Positions 9,264 through 17,449 of a stretch of 64,000 nucleotides of DNA are shown here, in pieces. This DNA is from Rhizobacter sp. Root404 (GTDB lineage: Bacteria > Pseudomonadota > Gammaproteobacteria > Burkholderiales > Burkholderiaceae_C), in the NCBI RefSeq assembly GCF_001425865.1, contig NZ_LMDS01000005.1, positions 870,890-934,889 on the forward strand. Direction: 5' to 3'. Within the stretch, counting starts at the first letter, position 1; each line of letters opens with the position of its first letter. A program made the translations under genes and the position numbers. Under the pieces are notes generated by a model. It did not search any database, was not told the DNA's origin, and saw only the letters and a program-made list of their open reading frames with translations.

Positions 9264-9277
9264 CGATACATGTATCG
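9264..9277. promoter_or_regulatory. Perfect 14-bp palindrome, probable operator
   Basis: CGATACATGTATCG is a perfect palindrome centred 35 bases before the ATG of the downstream ribbon-helix-helix gene. Such regulators commonly repress their own promoters through short palindromes. The half-site ATGTATCG recurs upstream of the paralogous regulator (15,852-15,859), which supports the reading. Confidence 0.55.
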
Positions 9278-9305
9278 TAGGCCGCTATACAGGATTGACC
9301 GTTCC

Positions 9306-9500
9306 ATGTCCGCAGAAAAGACCGTCGCCGTCAGCTTCCGGGTCTCCCCTCGCTTCAAGCTTTTGCTTGAAACGGCAGCGGCCCGTGAACACCGGTCGCA
9401 GACGAACATGCTCGAGACGCTTTTGTTCACCTACTGCGAAAAAAAGGGGCTGGACATTGAACCTGACCAACCTTCCAAGAAGAAAACGCCCGCCAAATGA
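9306..9500 (+). CDS. CopG/Arc-type ribbon-helix-helix regulator (copy 1)
   Basis: A 64-residue protein starting at ATG 9306. Its layout is that of a ribbon-helix-helix DNA-binding dimer: a short strand (VAVSFRVS) followed by two helices (PRFKLLLETAAAREHR and SQTNMLETLLFTYCEK). It is clearly paralogous to the minus-strand gene at 15,603-15,812; both share the pattern KT-A-(V/I)...LL..AAA.EHR...NMLE.L...CE..GL. It precedes the five-gene membrane operon by 118 bases in the same direction and may be its first regulator. A perfect palindrome lies just upstream. Function as a transcription factor is inferred from fold; an antitoxin role is possible, but no toxin gene is adjacent. Confidence 0.72.
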   Translation: MSAEKTVAVSFRVSPRFKLLLETAAAREHRSQTNMLETLLFTYCEKKGLDIEPDQPSKKKTPAK

Positions 9501-9618
9501 CCGCCAGCCTACTGAACCTGCTCGGGCACATTCATCCGGTACTCCGAAATCACTCGGGATTGCCGCTACTGGTCTTCGTTCTCGTTTGGCGGTTTACCGC
9601 TTTCTTCATGGATGACAA

Positions 9619-11058
9619 ATGGGACTGGTAGGGCGGTTTTGGAATTGGCTTACGGCTTCTACACGCGCTTCTCTCAACAAGGGGCATCCTGACCTAAATC
9701 CGATAGATGTCGACCAACTAGCCAAAGACCTGCGACTCGCGGAGGAAGGCAAGCGCCTCGGGGAGGCAGGCTTGCCGGCGCCAGATGCGAAAGCGCTTTC
9801 CGGCCCTGAGGCCGCGGCGGTGCAACGTGTCGAAAAGGCTCGCCAAGACTACGTCGACTGGGCGGTCCGGCGTTTCGGCATTCTTAGCGGTGACATTAGC
9901 AAACTCAACGTAGCGCAAGCGGTCAATCGCGCCCGACAAGCAGACAAGGAATTCGAGAGGAGGGCAAGCACACTGCTTTCCGAACAAGAGGGTGCGCTTC
10001 GCAGTCTGGGCGACACGGCAATGCGTCGAAAGAGCGAGCTCGACGCGTTCCAAGCCAAGCATAGGCTGACAAGAGAGGCCAACTACCCGTCGGGAACAGG
10101 AAAGTTCCTTCGGGTGGGCCTTCTGTTCGTGCTAATCGTTCTGGAAGGTGCTTGCAACGCCACGTTTTTCGCTCAAGGTCTGACAACCGGGCTTCTTGGG
10201 GGATTCGTTTGGGCCGGCATCCTCGCGGCCTTGAACGTTACCGTTGCCTACCTGCTCGGTCTCTTCGGTGTCCGATACCTGAATCATCGGCACTTCGGCT
10301 GGAAGCTGCTAGGAGTGTTGTGCTCTGTCGCCGCGCTGGCTGCGATGATGGCGATAGGCCTTGGCATCGCCCACTACCGCGACGCCTTGACAAGCGAGGC
10401 TTTGGACCCTGCCAAATCAGCCTCCCAAGCCTACATGGCGAGTCCCGTTCAGCTTGCCGACATATCTTCTTGGTCGCTTTTTGGCATCAGCATCTTCTTC
10501 GCCGTCATCGCACTTTTTGACGGTTTGTTCTTCGATGACCATTACCCCGGCTATGGAGTAATTTCTCGGCGGACTCAAGAGGCCATCGACGACCACGAGG
10601 AGGAAATGGGCACGATGCGCACGCAACTTGAAGAGTTGAAGGAAGAGGAGTTGAAGTCGCTCGACAGGGTGCTTCAGGAATCGCAAGCCGCCGTCGCCGT
10701 CTTCGAGTCGCGCATAGAAGACAAGCGGAGCGCCAGTTCTAGGCTATCCAACGCGCTCCGGGACGCCGACAACTCGTTGGATGCCTTGCTGAAGAAGTTC
10801 CGAACGGAGAACCAACTTCATCGCACAGGCTTGGCTCGCCCGCCTTACTTCGACACTATGCCTGAGCTTCTCAAACTGAACGTTCCCGACTTTGACACGA
10901 CCGCGGACGAAGACGCCCTGGCCAAACAGCGCGAGCTCGTTAATCAGCTTCTTGCAGAAGTCCAGCAAGTGCGGGCAAGCATCCAGGCTTCCTTTAGCCA
11001 GCAGTTTGACCGACTCAAACCCCTTGGCACGCACTTCCCGCGGAAGGGAGATGCGTGA
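9619..11058 (+). CDS. Membrane coiled-coil protein, first gene of MotAB-like operon
   Basis: The 479-residue product is unrecognised by family. Residues 1-160 are charged and helical. Four hydrophobic segments follow at about 163-187, 193-218, 227-254 and 284-307. Residues about 320-400 and 440-470 are long charged heptad-like helices typical of coiled coils. The stop overlaps the start of the vWA-like gene (TGATG), and four more genes follow in tight succession, so it belongs to a five-gene operon. Its topology suggests an inner-membrane protein with both ends in the cytoplasm. It could be a scaffold or sensor for the adjacent proton-channel-like pair. No catalytic motif is visible. Confidence 0.6.
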   Translation: MGLVGRFWNWLTASTRASLNKGHPDLNPIDVDQLAKDLRLAEEGKRLGEAGLPAPDAKALSGPEAAAVQRVEKARQDYVDWAVRRFGILSGDISKLNVAQAVNRARQADKEFERRASTLLSEQEGALRSLGDTAMRRKSELDAFQAKHRLTREANYPSGTGKFLRVGLLFVLIVLEGACNATFFAQGLTTGLLGGFVWAGILAALNVTVAYLLGLFGVRYLNHRHFGWKLLGVLCSVAALAAMMAIGLGIAHYRDALTSEALDPAKSASQAYMASPVQLADISSWSLFGISIFFAVIALFDGLFFDDHYPGYGVISRRTQEAIDDHEEEMGTMRTQLEELKEEELKSLDRVLQESQAAVAVFESRIEDKRSASSRLSNALRDADNSLDALLKKFRTENQLHRTGLARPPYFDTMPELLKLNVPDFDTTADEDALAKQRELVNQLLAEVQQVRASIQASFSQQFDRLKPLGTHFPRKGDA

Positions 11059-11864
11059 TGGCGACGCTCGGCAAGCGCGCGAAACAGCGCCGGCTCAAGA
11101 ACATCGTTCTTGGGACGCTAGCTTTCGCGTTCGTGGGAGTTGTTGTGGCCGGCGGCGCCTACTACACGCTGACGAGGCCTCCAGGCCTTGACAAGGCGTC
11201 GCTCTGCCCAGCAAGCGGTCCAAAAGGTCACTACGTCCTACTGGTCGACAAGACAGACCCATTGACGTTCACGCAGAAGGAAGCGTTCACCGTCACGCTG
11301 AGAGAACTCGTCGAAAGGCGCATTCCGCAGGGCTACTTGTTGTCGGTGTTCGTCCTGGGAGAGGATTTCAAAGAAAACGCAAAGCCGTTGGTGGAGTTGT
11401 GCAATCCAGGAACCGGGGAAGACAAGAGCGAACTGACGGACAACCTGCGACGGTTGAAGAAGCAGTACCAAACGGGGTTCCTTGAGCCTCTGCTCAAGCA
11501 GTCCGAATCATTACTTGCGTCTCAGCCCGCGAAGTACTCACCCATCTTCGAGATGATGCAGCTAGTGGCCGTCAACGGCTTCAGAGCGCACGACGTCAAG
11601 GGCGAACGACGACTCGTCGTGATGTCGGACATGCTGCAGAACACTCCGCAGTACAGCATGTACAAGGGACCGGTGGACTATCCGTCCTTCGCGTCTTCGA
11701 CATACGGGCAAAAGGCCCAACTCGAGATGCGTGGCGTTGAAGTGGAAATCCACTACCTGATGAACGCCCCTCAACTTCAGACCAAGCGAAACCTGAAGTT
11801 CTGGGAAGACTACTTTGCAAAAGCGGGCGCACGTATCGTCGCTGTCCGACCTTTGGAAGGTTGA
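11058..11864 (+). CDS. Membrane-anchored von Willebrand A-like protein
   Basis: The 268-residue product starts at ATG 11058 (AGGGAG 7 bases upstream); a GTG three bases earlier is possible. One transmembrane segment at about 14-37 follows a basic N-terminus, placing the rest in the periplasm. The soluble domain has a von Willebrand A-like pattern: a first strand ending HYVLLVDKTDP, where a MIDAS DxSxS would be but is degenerate, and a later strand RRLVVMSDMLQ. Such domains usually mediate metal-dependent protein contacts. The gene overlaps its upstream neighbour by one base and is followed three bases later by the MotA-like gene. The domain call is from pattern only; its role in the operon is unknown. 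Confidence 0.6.
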   Translation: MATLGKRAKQRRLKNIVLGTLAFAFVGVVVAGGAYYTLTRPPGLDKASLCPASGPKGHYVLLVDKTDPLTFTQKEAFTVTLRELVERRIPQGYLLSVFVLGEDFKENAKPLVELCNPGTGEDKSELTDNLRRLKKQYQTGFLEPLLKQSESLLASQPAKYSPIFEMMQLVAVNGFRAHDVKGERRLVVMSDMLQNTPQYSMYKGPVDYPSFASSTYGQKAQLEMRGVEVEIHYLMNAPQLQTKRNLKFWEDYFAKAGARIVAVRPLEG

Positions 11865-11866
11865 CA

Positions 11867-13678
11867 ATGGCCCGCATCCTCGACATTCGCGTTCAGAAGC
11901 TATTTCTGGTCGTACTCGTTCTCAAGGTCCTTTCCTCGGGCATGGGCTGGTACTTCGGGCGTCCGTGGGACCTGGGTTTTGCCGTTCCGCTTGCTCTGAT
12001 GTCTGCGTACATCCTCATCGGGCTAAAGCGGAACGACAAAGACGTCACAGACGAGAAGTTTGCCGACACCTGCTACTACCTCGGCTTCATCTTCACCATC
12101 ACGTCCATCATTTTCAGCCTGTTCGACCTACCGAACATTGGCACGAAGATTCAAGATATCGCCGTGCGCTTCGGCGCTGCGATGGTCAGCACGGTGCTTG
12201 GTCTTGCGGTTCGTGTCTACCTCGTGAGTTTCAAGCGGGATGTCGCCGACGCCATCCACGATGCCGAAGAAGCCGTCATCGAGGCATCGCAGAAATTCCG
12301 TGAGCAGTTGGTCATTGCATTGGAGAAGTTGCGCGACTTTCAGGCCGACGTTTCCCTCGCCTCAAAGGCCACTGTCGAACGCGTCAACATGGAGGTCGAG
12401 GCCCTGTCGAAGAACCACGCCGACAAGCTCACCGATTTCTTCGGCGAGCTCACCAATCGAAACCAGGAGGCGTTCACCGGGGCACTGGCTGAGGTGCGCG
12501 GAGCCAGTGTTCGCCTATCCAACTCCGTCGATGGGTACTCCAAGGGCATGCAGACCAACCTCGCGAGCATTGAGCAGCGTGTAGGCGCTTTCACGGACGC
12601 AGTGACCGACCGTCTGAGAACCACCACATTCCCGGACGAATACTTTTCCAAGAACTTGGCGGGACCCCTCAGCCAGCTTCAGGGCGCGGCGGCCGAGATT
12701 TCCGGGACAGTCGTGCGTGCGTCAACTGAGGTCGGAGAATCGACCGTCGTTCTCGCCGGGGCGCTGAAGAAGTTTCGCGCCAAGGCGGCAGCGGCGGAGG
12801 AGTCGCTCGACACCGTGCTCAGGCTGACCGAGCAGCAGCAAGCCGTTCTTGCTTCTTCCCAGGGCCAGCTCACAACGCTTGAGCAGCTCAACACAACCCT
12901 CGCTGGCTTCGACGGCCTCTTCGCGAAGACACTTGATGGGCTCAACGCCAGCAACGATGCATCCGCGGGCCTTGCAAGCCGACTGACTGTGGTCACTACC
13001 GAAGGTACCGAAGCTCGACGGGCGCTCGACAAGTCGCTTGCCGAGGTCGTCTCGAAGCTTGGCGCGAACGCGCACGCAACGGAGACTCTGGGCACGCAGA
13101 TGGGCGCTACAGCGCAGGCCTCGAAGCAGATTGCAGCCCAGCTTGCGGAAAGTGCAAGCACTCACGCTACTGTGGCGGGCAAGTTGGCTGCCAACTCGGC
13201 GGCCTCAGCGCTTGTCGCAGGCAAGCTTGACGGCATTGCGACCGCGGACGTCGAGGCGGCGAAGACGCTTACGGCGCTGGGCAAGAACGCAGCTGCAGCC
13301 ATCGAACGAGTCGATGCAGCCGTCGAGCAACTACACAGCATGGTTCAACAGCTGGCGTCCCTTGATTCCACTCTTCGAGCCCAGGGTTCGGACCTTAGAG
13401 AGGTAGCGGGGCGGATACAGGATGCCAGAGCTAGCTCAGCGCTCGATGGGCCGGCGCCGTACGTCGCGCCACCCCTGAGGGAGACTGCGACCGGCGGTAT
13501 GGCACCAGCGCACGCCAACGGGCACCTGAGCGCCAGCAAGCTTTTCACTGCGCTCGGCGAGGCCCCGTCACCAGACTCGGCCGCGCTCAGCCCCGCCCCT
13601 CTTGCCCTCGAACCTCCGCCGGCGCCGAACGGCATTGGCTTGGTTGGCCCGGCGGCGCAGACGCCCAGTGGCACTTAA
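11867..13678 (+). CDS. MotA/TolQ/ExbB-like channel protein with long coiled-coil tail (ZorA-like)
   Basis: The 603-residue product starts at ATG 11867 with GGAAGG 7 bases upstream. Four hydrophobic segments lie at about 11-30, 37-53, 69-88 and 101-121. The last two pairs (LGFIFTITSIIFSLF and GAAMVSTVLGLAVRVYL) resemble the helices of MotA/TolQ/ExbB channels that carry the small-residue STxxG-type motif. From about residue 123 to 560 the protein is an alanine-rich, highly charged coiled coil, then a Pro-rich tail. This is the architecture of ZorA of the Zorya phage-defence system, where the tail projects into the cytoplasm. The MotB-like partner follows nine bases later. Homology to ZorA itself is not shown; the resemblance is architectural. 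Confidence 0.65.
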   Translation: MARILDIRVQKLFLVVLVLKVLSSGMGWYFGRPWDLGFAVPLALMSAYILIGLKRNDKDVTDEKFADTCYYLGFIFTITSIIFSLFDLPNIGTKIQDIAVRFGAAMVSTVLGLAVRVYLVSFKRDVADAIHDAEEAVIEASQKFREQLVIALEKLRDFQADVSLASKATVERVNMEVEALSKNHADKLTDFFGELTNRNQEAFTGALAEVRGASVRLSNSVDGYSKGMQTNLASIEQRVGAFTDAVTDRLRTTTFPDEYFSKNLAGPLSQLQGAAAEISGTVVRASTEVGESTVVLAGALKKFRAKAAAAEESLDTVLRLTEQQQAVLASSQGQLTTLEQLNTTLAGFDGLFAKTLDGLNASNDASAGLASRLTVVTTEGTEARRALDKSLAEVVSKLGANAHATETLGTQMGATAQASKQIAAQLAESASTHATVAGKLAANSAASALVAGKLDGIATADVEAAKTLTALGKNAAAAIERVDAAVEQLHSMVQQLASLDSTLRAQGSDLREVAGRIQDARASSALDGPAPYVAPPLRETATGGMAPAHANGHLSASKLFTALGEAPSPDSAALSPAPLALEPPPAPNGIGLVGPAAQTPSGT

Positions 13679-13687
13679 GGGCAGGGC

Positions 13688-14944
13688 GTGGCGCAACGTA
13701 ACGACCAAGTCTTTCAGCTATCGCTCACGGAAATCGCGTTCACGATAGCGTTCATCTTGCTCTTGCTGCTGGGGTATCTCGTGTTCAGCGAGGAAGCAAA
13801 GCGCAAGGATGCGGAAGCCGAGCTCGCCAAAGTGCAGACAGCGGAGCGTGCCACCAAGGGACTTGACGCCGCGAAGGTCGCCCTCAAGGCGGCTCTTCAA
13901 GGGACCGGCGTCGGCAGCCCTGACGAGGTCATCACGAAGCTCATCGCGGTGGAGGACGTTAGCGCCGAGAGAGACCGACTGAAGCTGCGAGTGGAAGACC
14001 TCGATGCGAAACTGACTGCCCTTGCGGAGCTGAGCAAGCGCTTGGAGGAAGTCCAACCTGCCGCCCAACCAGGTGTCATGCGCGAGGAGGTCACCTCAGC
14101 GCTGGCGCTGCAGGACCAGATTCGGAAGTCGCTCGATGAAGCCGAGGACCCAGCGCCATCGACCGCACCCGGAGCGTCTCAGCCTCAAGGGAAGCCGGCA
14201 GGCGCGGCAGGGGCCGCATCGAGTAGTACGAAGCAAGCCCCCGATGCCAAGCCGTCGGCGCCGGCGGCTTCGGTTCCTAAGTCATCTTCGGCTGCCTCCA
14301 CGTTTGCTGCCCAGCCTCGTCCCGACCCCAATACACGACGTCCGCACCGCGACGCTGATGCTTTGACCAAAGTTCAGCAGGCAATCGCGGCCACGGCTGC
14401 GCTTAAGCGGCAACTGAAGGAACAGTTGAACAAGGAGCTGCGGCGAGGCGAGGAGGCCAAGACCGTTCACGATGTTGTGGCCGCAGCCAAGAGCTATCGT
14501 GAGCTTGCCCCGGATGGCACAAATCCGGAACTTGTTCGCAAGGAGAACGCCAACCTGCGGGGGCAGGTCGCGTTCTTGAAGAACCGGCTGGACGCTCGTG
14601 GCGGCAGGGACTATCCACCTTGCTGGGCCGATGAGACAGGGAAAGTGGAGTTCCTGTTTGCCGTCGAGGTGAAGCCAGACCAGGTCGTGGTTTCTCCGGC
14701 GTGGCCCCCCAGGCGTGAGGCGGCGGGCCGGGCGCTGCCTGGCATGGCAGAGGTCCTCGGCGGCTCGCACTCGAACCAGGATTTTGTCAGCCGTATCCAG
14801 GGCATCTTCAATTGGAGCAAGAGCCAAGACCCCGAATGTCGGCACTATGTTCAGCTTAAGAGTTCCATTTCCGATGCCGTGCAGTCTGACCGCGCTCGAC
14901 TGATGGTAGAGAACTACTTCTACAAGACTGAGGCGCGACGGTGA
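13688..14944 (+). CDS. MotB/ExbD-like single-pass membrane partner
   Basis: The 418-residue product begins with GTG 13688. A single hydrophobic segment near the N-terminus (about 13-33) contains an acidic residue at its start (LSLTEIAFT, Glu15), as expected for the peptidoglycan- or rotor-side partner of a MotA-like channel; MotB and ZorB use Asp at this place. A coiled coil follows to about residue 130, then a Pro/Ala/Ser-rich linker (about 150-220) and a folded C-terminal domain ending LMVENYFYKTEARR. No OmpA-like peptidoglycan motif is obvious. The adjacent MotA-like gene makes a stator-type ion-driven pair likely. The C-terminal domain is unrecognised and would repay a structure search. 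Confidence 0.6.
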   Translation: MAQRNDQVFQLSLTEIAFTIAFILLLLLGYLVFSEEAKRKDAEAELAKVQTAERATKGLDAAKVALKAALQGTGVGSPDEVITKLIAVEDVSAERDRLKLRVEDLDAKLTALAELSKRLEEVQPAAQPGVMREEVTSALALQDQIRKSLDEAEDPAPSTAPGASQPQGKPAGAAGAASSSTKQAPDAKPSAPAASVPKSSSAASTFAAQPRPDPNTRRPHRDADALTKVQQAIAATAALKRQLKEQLNKELRRGEEAKTVHDVVAAAKSYRELAPDGTNPELVRKENANLRGQVAFLKNRLDARGGRDYPPCWADETGKVEFLFAVEVKPDQVVVSPAWPPRREAAGRALPGMAEVLGGSHSNQDFVSRIQGIFNWSKSQDPECRHYVQLKSSISDAVQSDRARLMVENYFYKTEARR

Positions 14945-15510
14945 TGTCCTTTGATGGCCGACCGAGGGCGGTAATAGGCGCAACAACGGACGCGGTCCGG
15001 CCCTGCCTCTGGCGAGTGCTGCTCAGCGGCATCGCGTTCCTGCTGTTTTCGCTCTCCACCGGGTCGTTCGCGAATACCTTGACTGGCCTCGTCGTGGGCA
15101 TCGCAGATGGGGACACGCTTACGCTGCTCGACGCTGCACACGTGCAGCACAAGATTCGGCTCGCCGGCATCGACGCCCCGGAGAAGAAGCAAGCGTTCGG
15201 CAACCGGTCAAAGCAGGGCCTGTCGAGCATGGTCTTCGGCAGGCAAGTATCTGTTGCTTGGAATAAGGTGGACCGCTATGGACGCATCATCGGCAAAGTC
15301 ATCATTGGCAATGAAGACGCGTGCCTCGCGCAGGTTCGAGCTGGCCTGGCTTGGCACTACAAGACGTACGAGAACGAGCAGAGTTATGTAGACAGGGAGC
15401 GCTACGCCCGAGCCGAACTTGAAGCCAGGGCGAGTAAGCGTGGTCTGTGGGCAGAACAGACTCCTCTACCTCCGTGGGAATATCGTCGGGAGCGGAGGCG
15501 AGCACACTAG
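14944..15510 (+). CDS. Staphylococcal-nuclease-type (thermonuclease) protein, exported or membrane-anchored
   Basis: The 188-residue product starts at ATG 14944, overlapping the MotB-like stop by one base. A hydrophobic segment at about 22-42 (ending STGSFA) is a signal or anchor, so the nuclease domain is probably periplasmic. The SNase active site is complete: ADGDT with Asp, IRLAGIDAPEKK giving Arg, Asp and Glu, and DRYGR giving the second Arg. SNases cleave DNA and RNA with calcium. As the last gene of the operon it is the likely effector, by analogy with nuclease subunits in Zorya, though here outside the cytoplasm. Enzyme family is firm; the coupling to the channel pair is inference. 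Confidence 0.82.
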   Translation: MSFDGRPRAVIGATTDAVRPCLWRVLLSGIAFLLFSLSTGSFANTLTGLVVGIADGDTLTLLDAAHVQHKIRLAGIDAPEKKQAFGNRSKQGLSSMVFGRQVSVAWNKVDRYGRIIGKVIIGNEDACLAQVRAGLAWHYKTYENEQSYVDRERYARAELEARASKRGLWAEQTPLPPWEYRRERRRAH

Positions 15511-15602
15511 GAAATGAGACTCGCGGTCGCATCCAGATGTGTCTCTTCGCAAAGTTCGGGGGGAGGTCACTCACCGTGTCTCAGTCAGCCGGACTTATCT
15601 AT

Positions 15603-15812
15603 TCATTCTTCTACCCGGCCTCTATCTGCAGTCGCCGTGTTCGTATGTTCGGCGGCCGGAAGGCGAAGTCCGTGCAGCTCGCAGTGCTGTAGCACGAGGT
15701 ACTCGAGCATGTTAGATAGCGTGCGGTGCTCCTGGGCCGCGGCCAGCCGAAGCAGCTCCTTGACGTCCTTGGACATCCTCAGGTTGATTGCTGTGGTCTT
15801 GCGCACGCTCAT
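15603..15812 (-). CDS. CopG/Arc-type ribbon-helix-helix regulator (copy 2)
   Basis: A 69-residue protein paralogous to the regulator at 9306-9500. It has the same strand-helix-helix layout (TTAINLRMS, then KELLRLAAAQEHR and SNMLEYLVLQHCELHGL). The ATG at 15812 is preferred because GGGG lies about 8 bases upstream; an ATG at 15824 lacks a ribosome site. It is convergent with the five-gene operon, 92 bases beyond the nuclease stop. A palindrome sits directly upstream (15,830-15,845). Two related regulators bracketing one operon suggests a shared regulatory role. Confidence 0.72.
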   Translation of the reverse strand: MSVRKTTAINLRMSKDVKELLRLAAAQEHRTLSNMLEYLVLQHCELHGLRLPAAEHTNTATADRGRVEE

Positions 15813-15829
15813 GTAGCGCCCCATCGGTA

Positions 15830-15845
15830 CGATGTCTTTACATCG
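15830..15845. promoter_or_regulatory. Inverted repeat, probable operator of the second ribbon-helix-helix gene
   Basis: CGATGT-CTTT-ACATCG has perfect 6-bp arms and ends 18 bases before the ATG at 15812, read on the minus strand. Its ends (CGAT...ATCG) match the ends of the 14-bp palindrome upstream of the paralogous gene. A half-site ATGTATCG follows at 15,852-15,859. Confidence 0.5.
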
Positions 15846-16062
15846 CACACAATGTATCGAACAATGGGACACAAGTAAATTCGCGCTCGAGTTCTTTGGC
15901 GTAGCAGGCCATGTTGGTAAGGTCGCGGCCCGCAGGCCGCCGAGAAAGATTGTCCGATGGGGTCAGTTGCCGAATGGGTTGGAATAGCATTTAGTACGTG
16001 CCCGGGCGCGGAGTTGGTTGTTCTGGCAACAGCTAAGGCTCCGTCGCGCGAAGGAGTGGGGC

Positions 16063-16989
16063 GTGTTTAGCACCAAGTTTGGACCGTTTAACGGGTCCAC
16101 TTGGGAAAGCCTGTGTCAGCAGGTGTTCAAGCGGAAGTACCAGGTCGAGTGCTATCAGCAGATGCAGGCGTCCCCTGGAGACTTCGGCATAGAGGGCTAC
16201 ACCTCGAGCACAGGGTGGGCATTCCAGTGCTATTGCCCTGAGAAGCACTACGAGCGTACCGAGCTGTACGAAAAGCAGCGCGACAAGATTACCGCTGACC
16301 TTCGGAAGCTGAAGGACTATGAGGTGGAGCTCCAGGCCCGACTGGGAAGCACGAAGATTTCTAGGTGGGTGTTCGTTACCCCAGAGGTCGACCGGAACGC
16401 GCTCTTGGCACATGCGAAAACCAAGGAATCTGAGGTGCGAGGGTGGAACCTGCCCATCCTAGCCGCTGACTTCACCGTGTTACTCCACGATGGTGACCAC
16501 TATCTGGTCGAAATCAACGAAGTCCGCACAGCCGCTGGGGAAGCGTTGGTATTCGATGATGCTGCGCCGGCCCTTGCGGCTTTGACAGGTGAGCAGGAAC
16601 AGTACGAACAAAACGTCCATCGGAAGTCAGGTCTCCGCCTCGCCGATAGGGCGCAGAGGCCGGACTTTCAGACTCGCGTTCAACAACTCAGCCAGCGCAC
16701 AATTGAGCAGTTCCTAGAGGCTGATGGTTACTTCCGCCGCATCGCATCGGCTTCACCGGTGACACACATGCGCCTTGTTCGACTCATCAACGAGTACGAA
16801 CAATACGTCATCGAGACCTCGGCAATCTGGTCGGGCACTGCAGAGGAACTGACAGCAAAGATTCGAGATGGCTTGGCGACGCTGGTGTCCGATGAACTCG
16901 CGCCTGAGTTTGACAAGGCGAACGCCCTGAAAGTAGCACGGTATATGACGGCCCGTTGGTTGGCCGTTTGCGAGCTGGACTATGGCTGA
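16063..16989 (+). CDS. Nuclease-like effector of an ABC-three-component (Lamassu/DdmABC-like) system
   Basis: The 308-residue product starts at GTG 16063; AAGGAG lies 6 bases upstream, which decides against the in-frame TTG at 16018. Its N-terminal 60 residues follow a restriction-endonuclease-like pattern: WESLC (Glu15), SPGDFGIEGY (Asp40), then WAFQCYCPE (Gln55). The usual Lys of a Q/E-x-K motif appears as Tyr57, so the site is atypical. The rest is helical. The next two genes, overlapping by 8 and 4 bases, encode a middle component and an SMC-like ATPase. The order effector-middle-ATPase is that of Lamassu and DdmABC anti-phage and anti-plasmid systems. The effector role is inferred from that order. 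Confidence 0.72.
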   Translation: MFSTKFGPFNGSTWESLCQQVFKRKYQVECYQQMQASPGDFGIEGYTSSTGWAFQCYCPEKHYERTELYEKQRDKITADLRKLKDYEVELQARLGSTKISRWVFVTPEVDRNALLAHAKTKESEVRGWNLPILAADFTVLLHDGDHYLVEINEVRTAAGEALVFDDAAPALAALTGEQEQYEQNVHRKSGLRLADRAQRPDFQTRVQQLSQRTIEQFLEADGYFRRIASASPVTHMRLVRLINEYEQYVIETSAIWSGTAEELTAKIRDGLATLVSDELAPEFDKANALKVARYMTARWLAVCELDYG

Positions 16990-17449
16990 AGTCGAAGAGC
17001 CAAGTCGACTGCGATTCGAGCGGCAGCCATCCCCGGTTCTAGCTGAGCACAGGCCCATGTACAAGATTGGGCAGGTGCTGCTCACCCTGTCGCTTGCATC
17101 GCGCGGACGAAGGTCGAGCCTCCCGCGGCTGCAGCTGTTCAACTGGGCGACGAAGTCGGCCAAGCGCCAACAGCAACTGGTCCTGGACGTCGGCGAGAAG
17201 GTTTTGCAGGTTCCCGCTTGGGGCTTCGACCCGGCTTTAGCTATCGCGGTACGACTTGCCATCGCAGAGGGCCTGGTCGCCGAGAACTCTACTGGCTACG
17301 AAATCACGGAGTCCGGCGAGTTCTTCGTCAACGAAATCTTGAAGGACCCCGACATGTTCGGGCGCGAACGTTCATTTTTGTCTGCCGTCGGGAAAGGACT
17401 GACAGAGGGAATGGTCGAAGCAACCGCAAGCGGCTGGGAGGCAAAGTGA
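16982..17449 (+). CDS. ABC-three-component middle component
   Basis: A 155-residue, basic, helical protein with a winged-helix-like second half (ALAIAVRLAIAEGLVAEN...YEITESGEFFVNEI). The family is identified mostly by position: it overlaps the effector by eight bases and the ATPase by four, as middle components of ABC-three-component systems do. The N-terminal motif IGQVLLTLSLASRGRRSSL is consistent with such proteins. It probably bridges ATPase and nuclease subunits. No enzymatic residues are visible. Confidence 0.68.
   Translation: MAEVEEPSRLRFERQPSPVLAEHRPMYKIGQVLLTLSLASRGRRSSLPRLQLFNWATKSAKRQQQLVLDVGEKVLQVPAWGFDPALAIAVRLAIAEGLVAENSTGYEITESGEFFVNEILKDPDMFGRERSFLSAVGKGLTEGMVEATASGWEAK

Noticed and set aside
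8642..9430. Long minus-strand ORF antisense to the HNH gene and regulator
   Set aside because: Shadow of real plus-strand genes, Arg/Ser/Val-rich composition with no family features.
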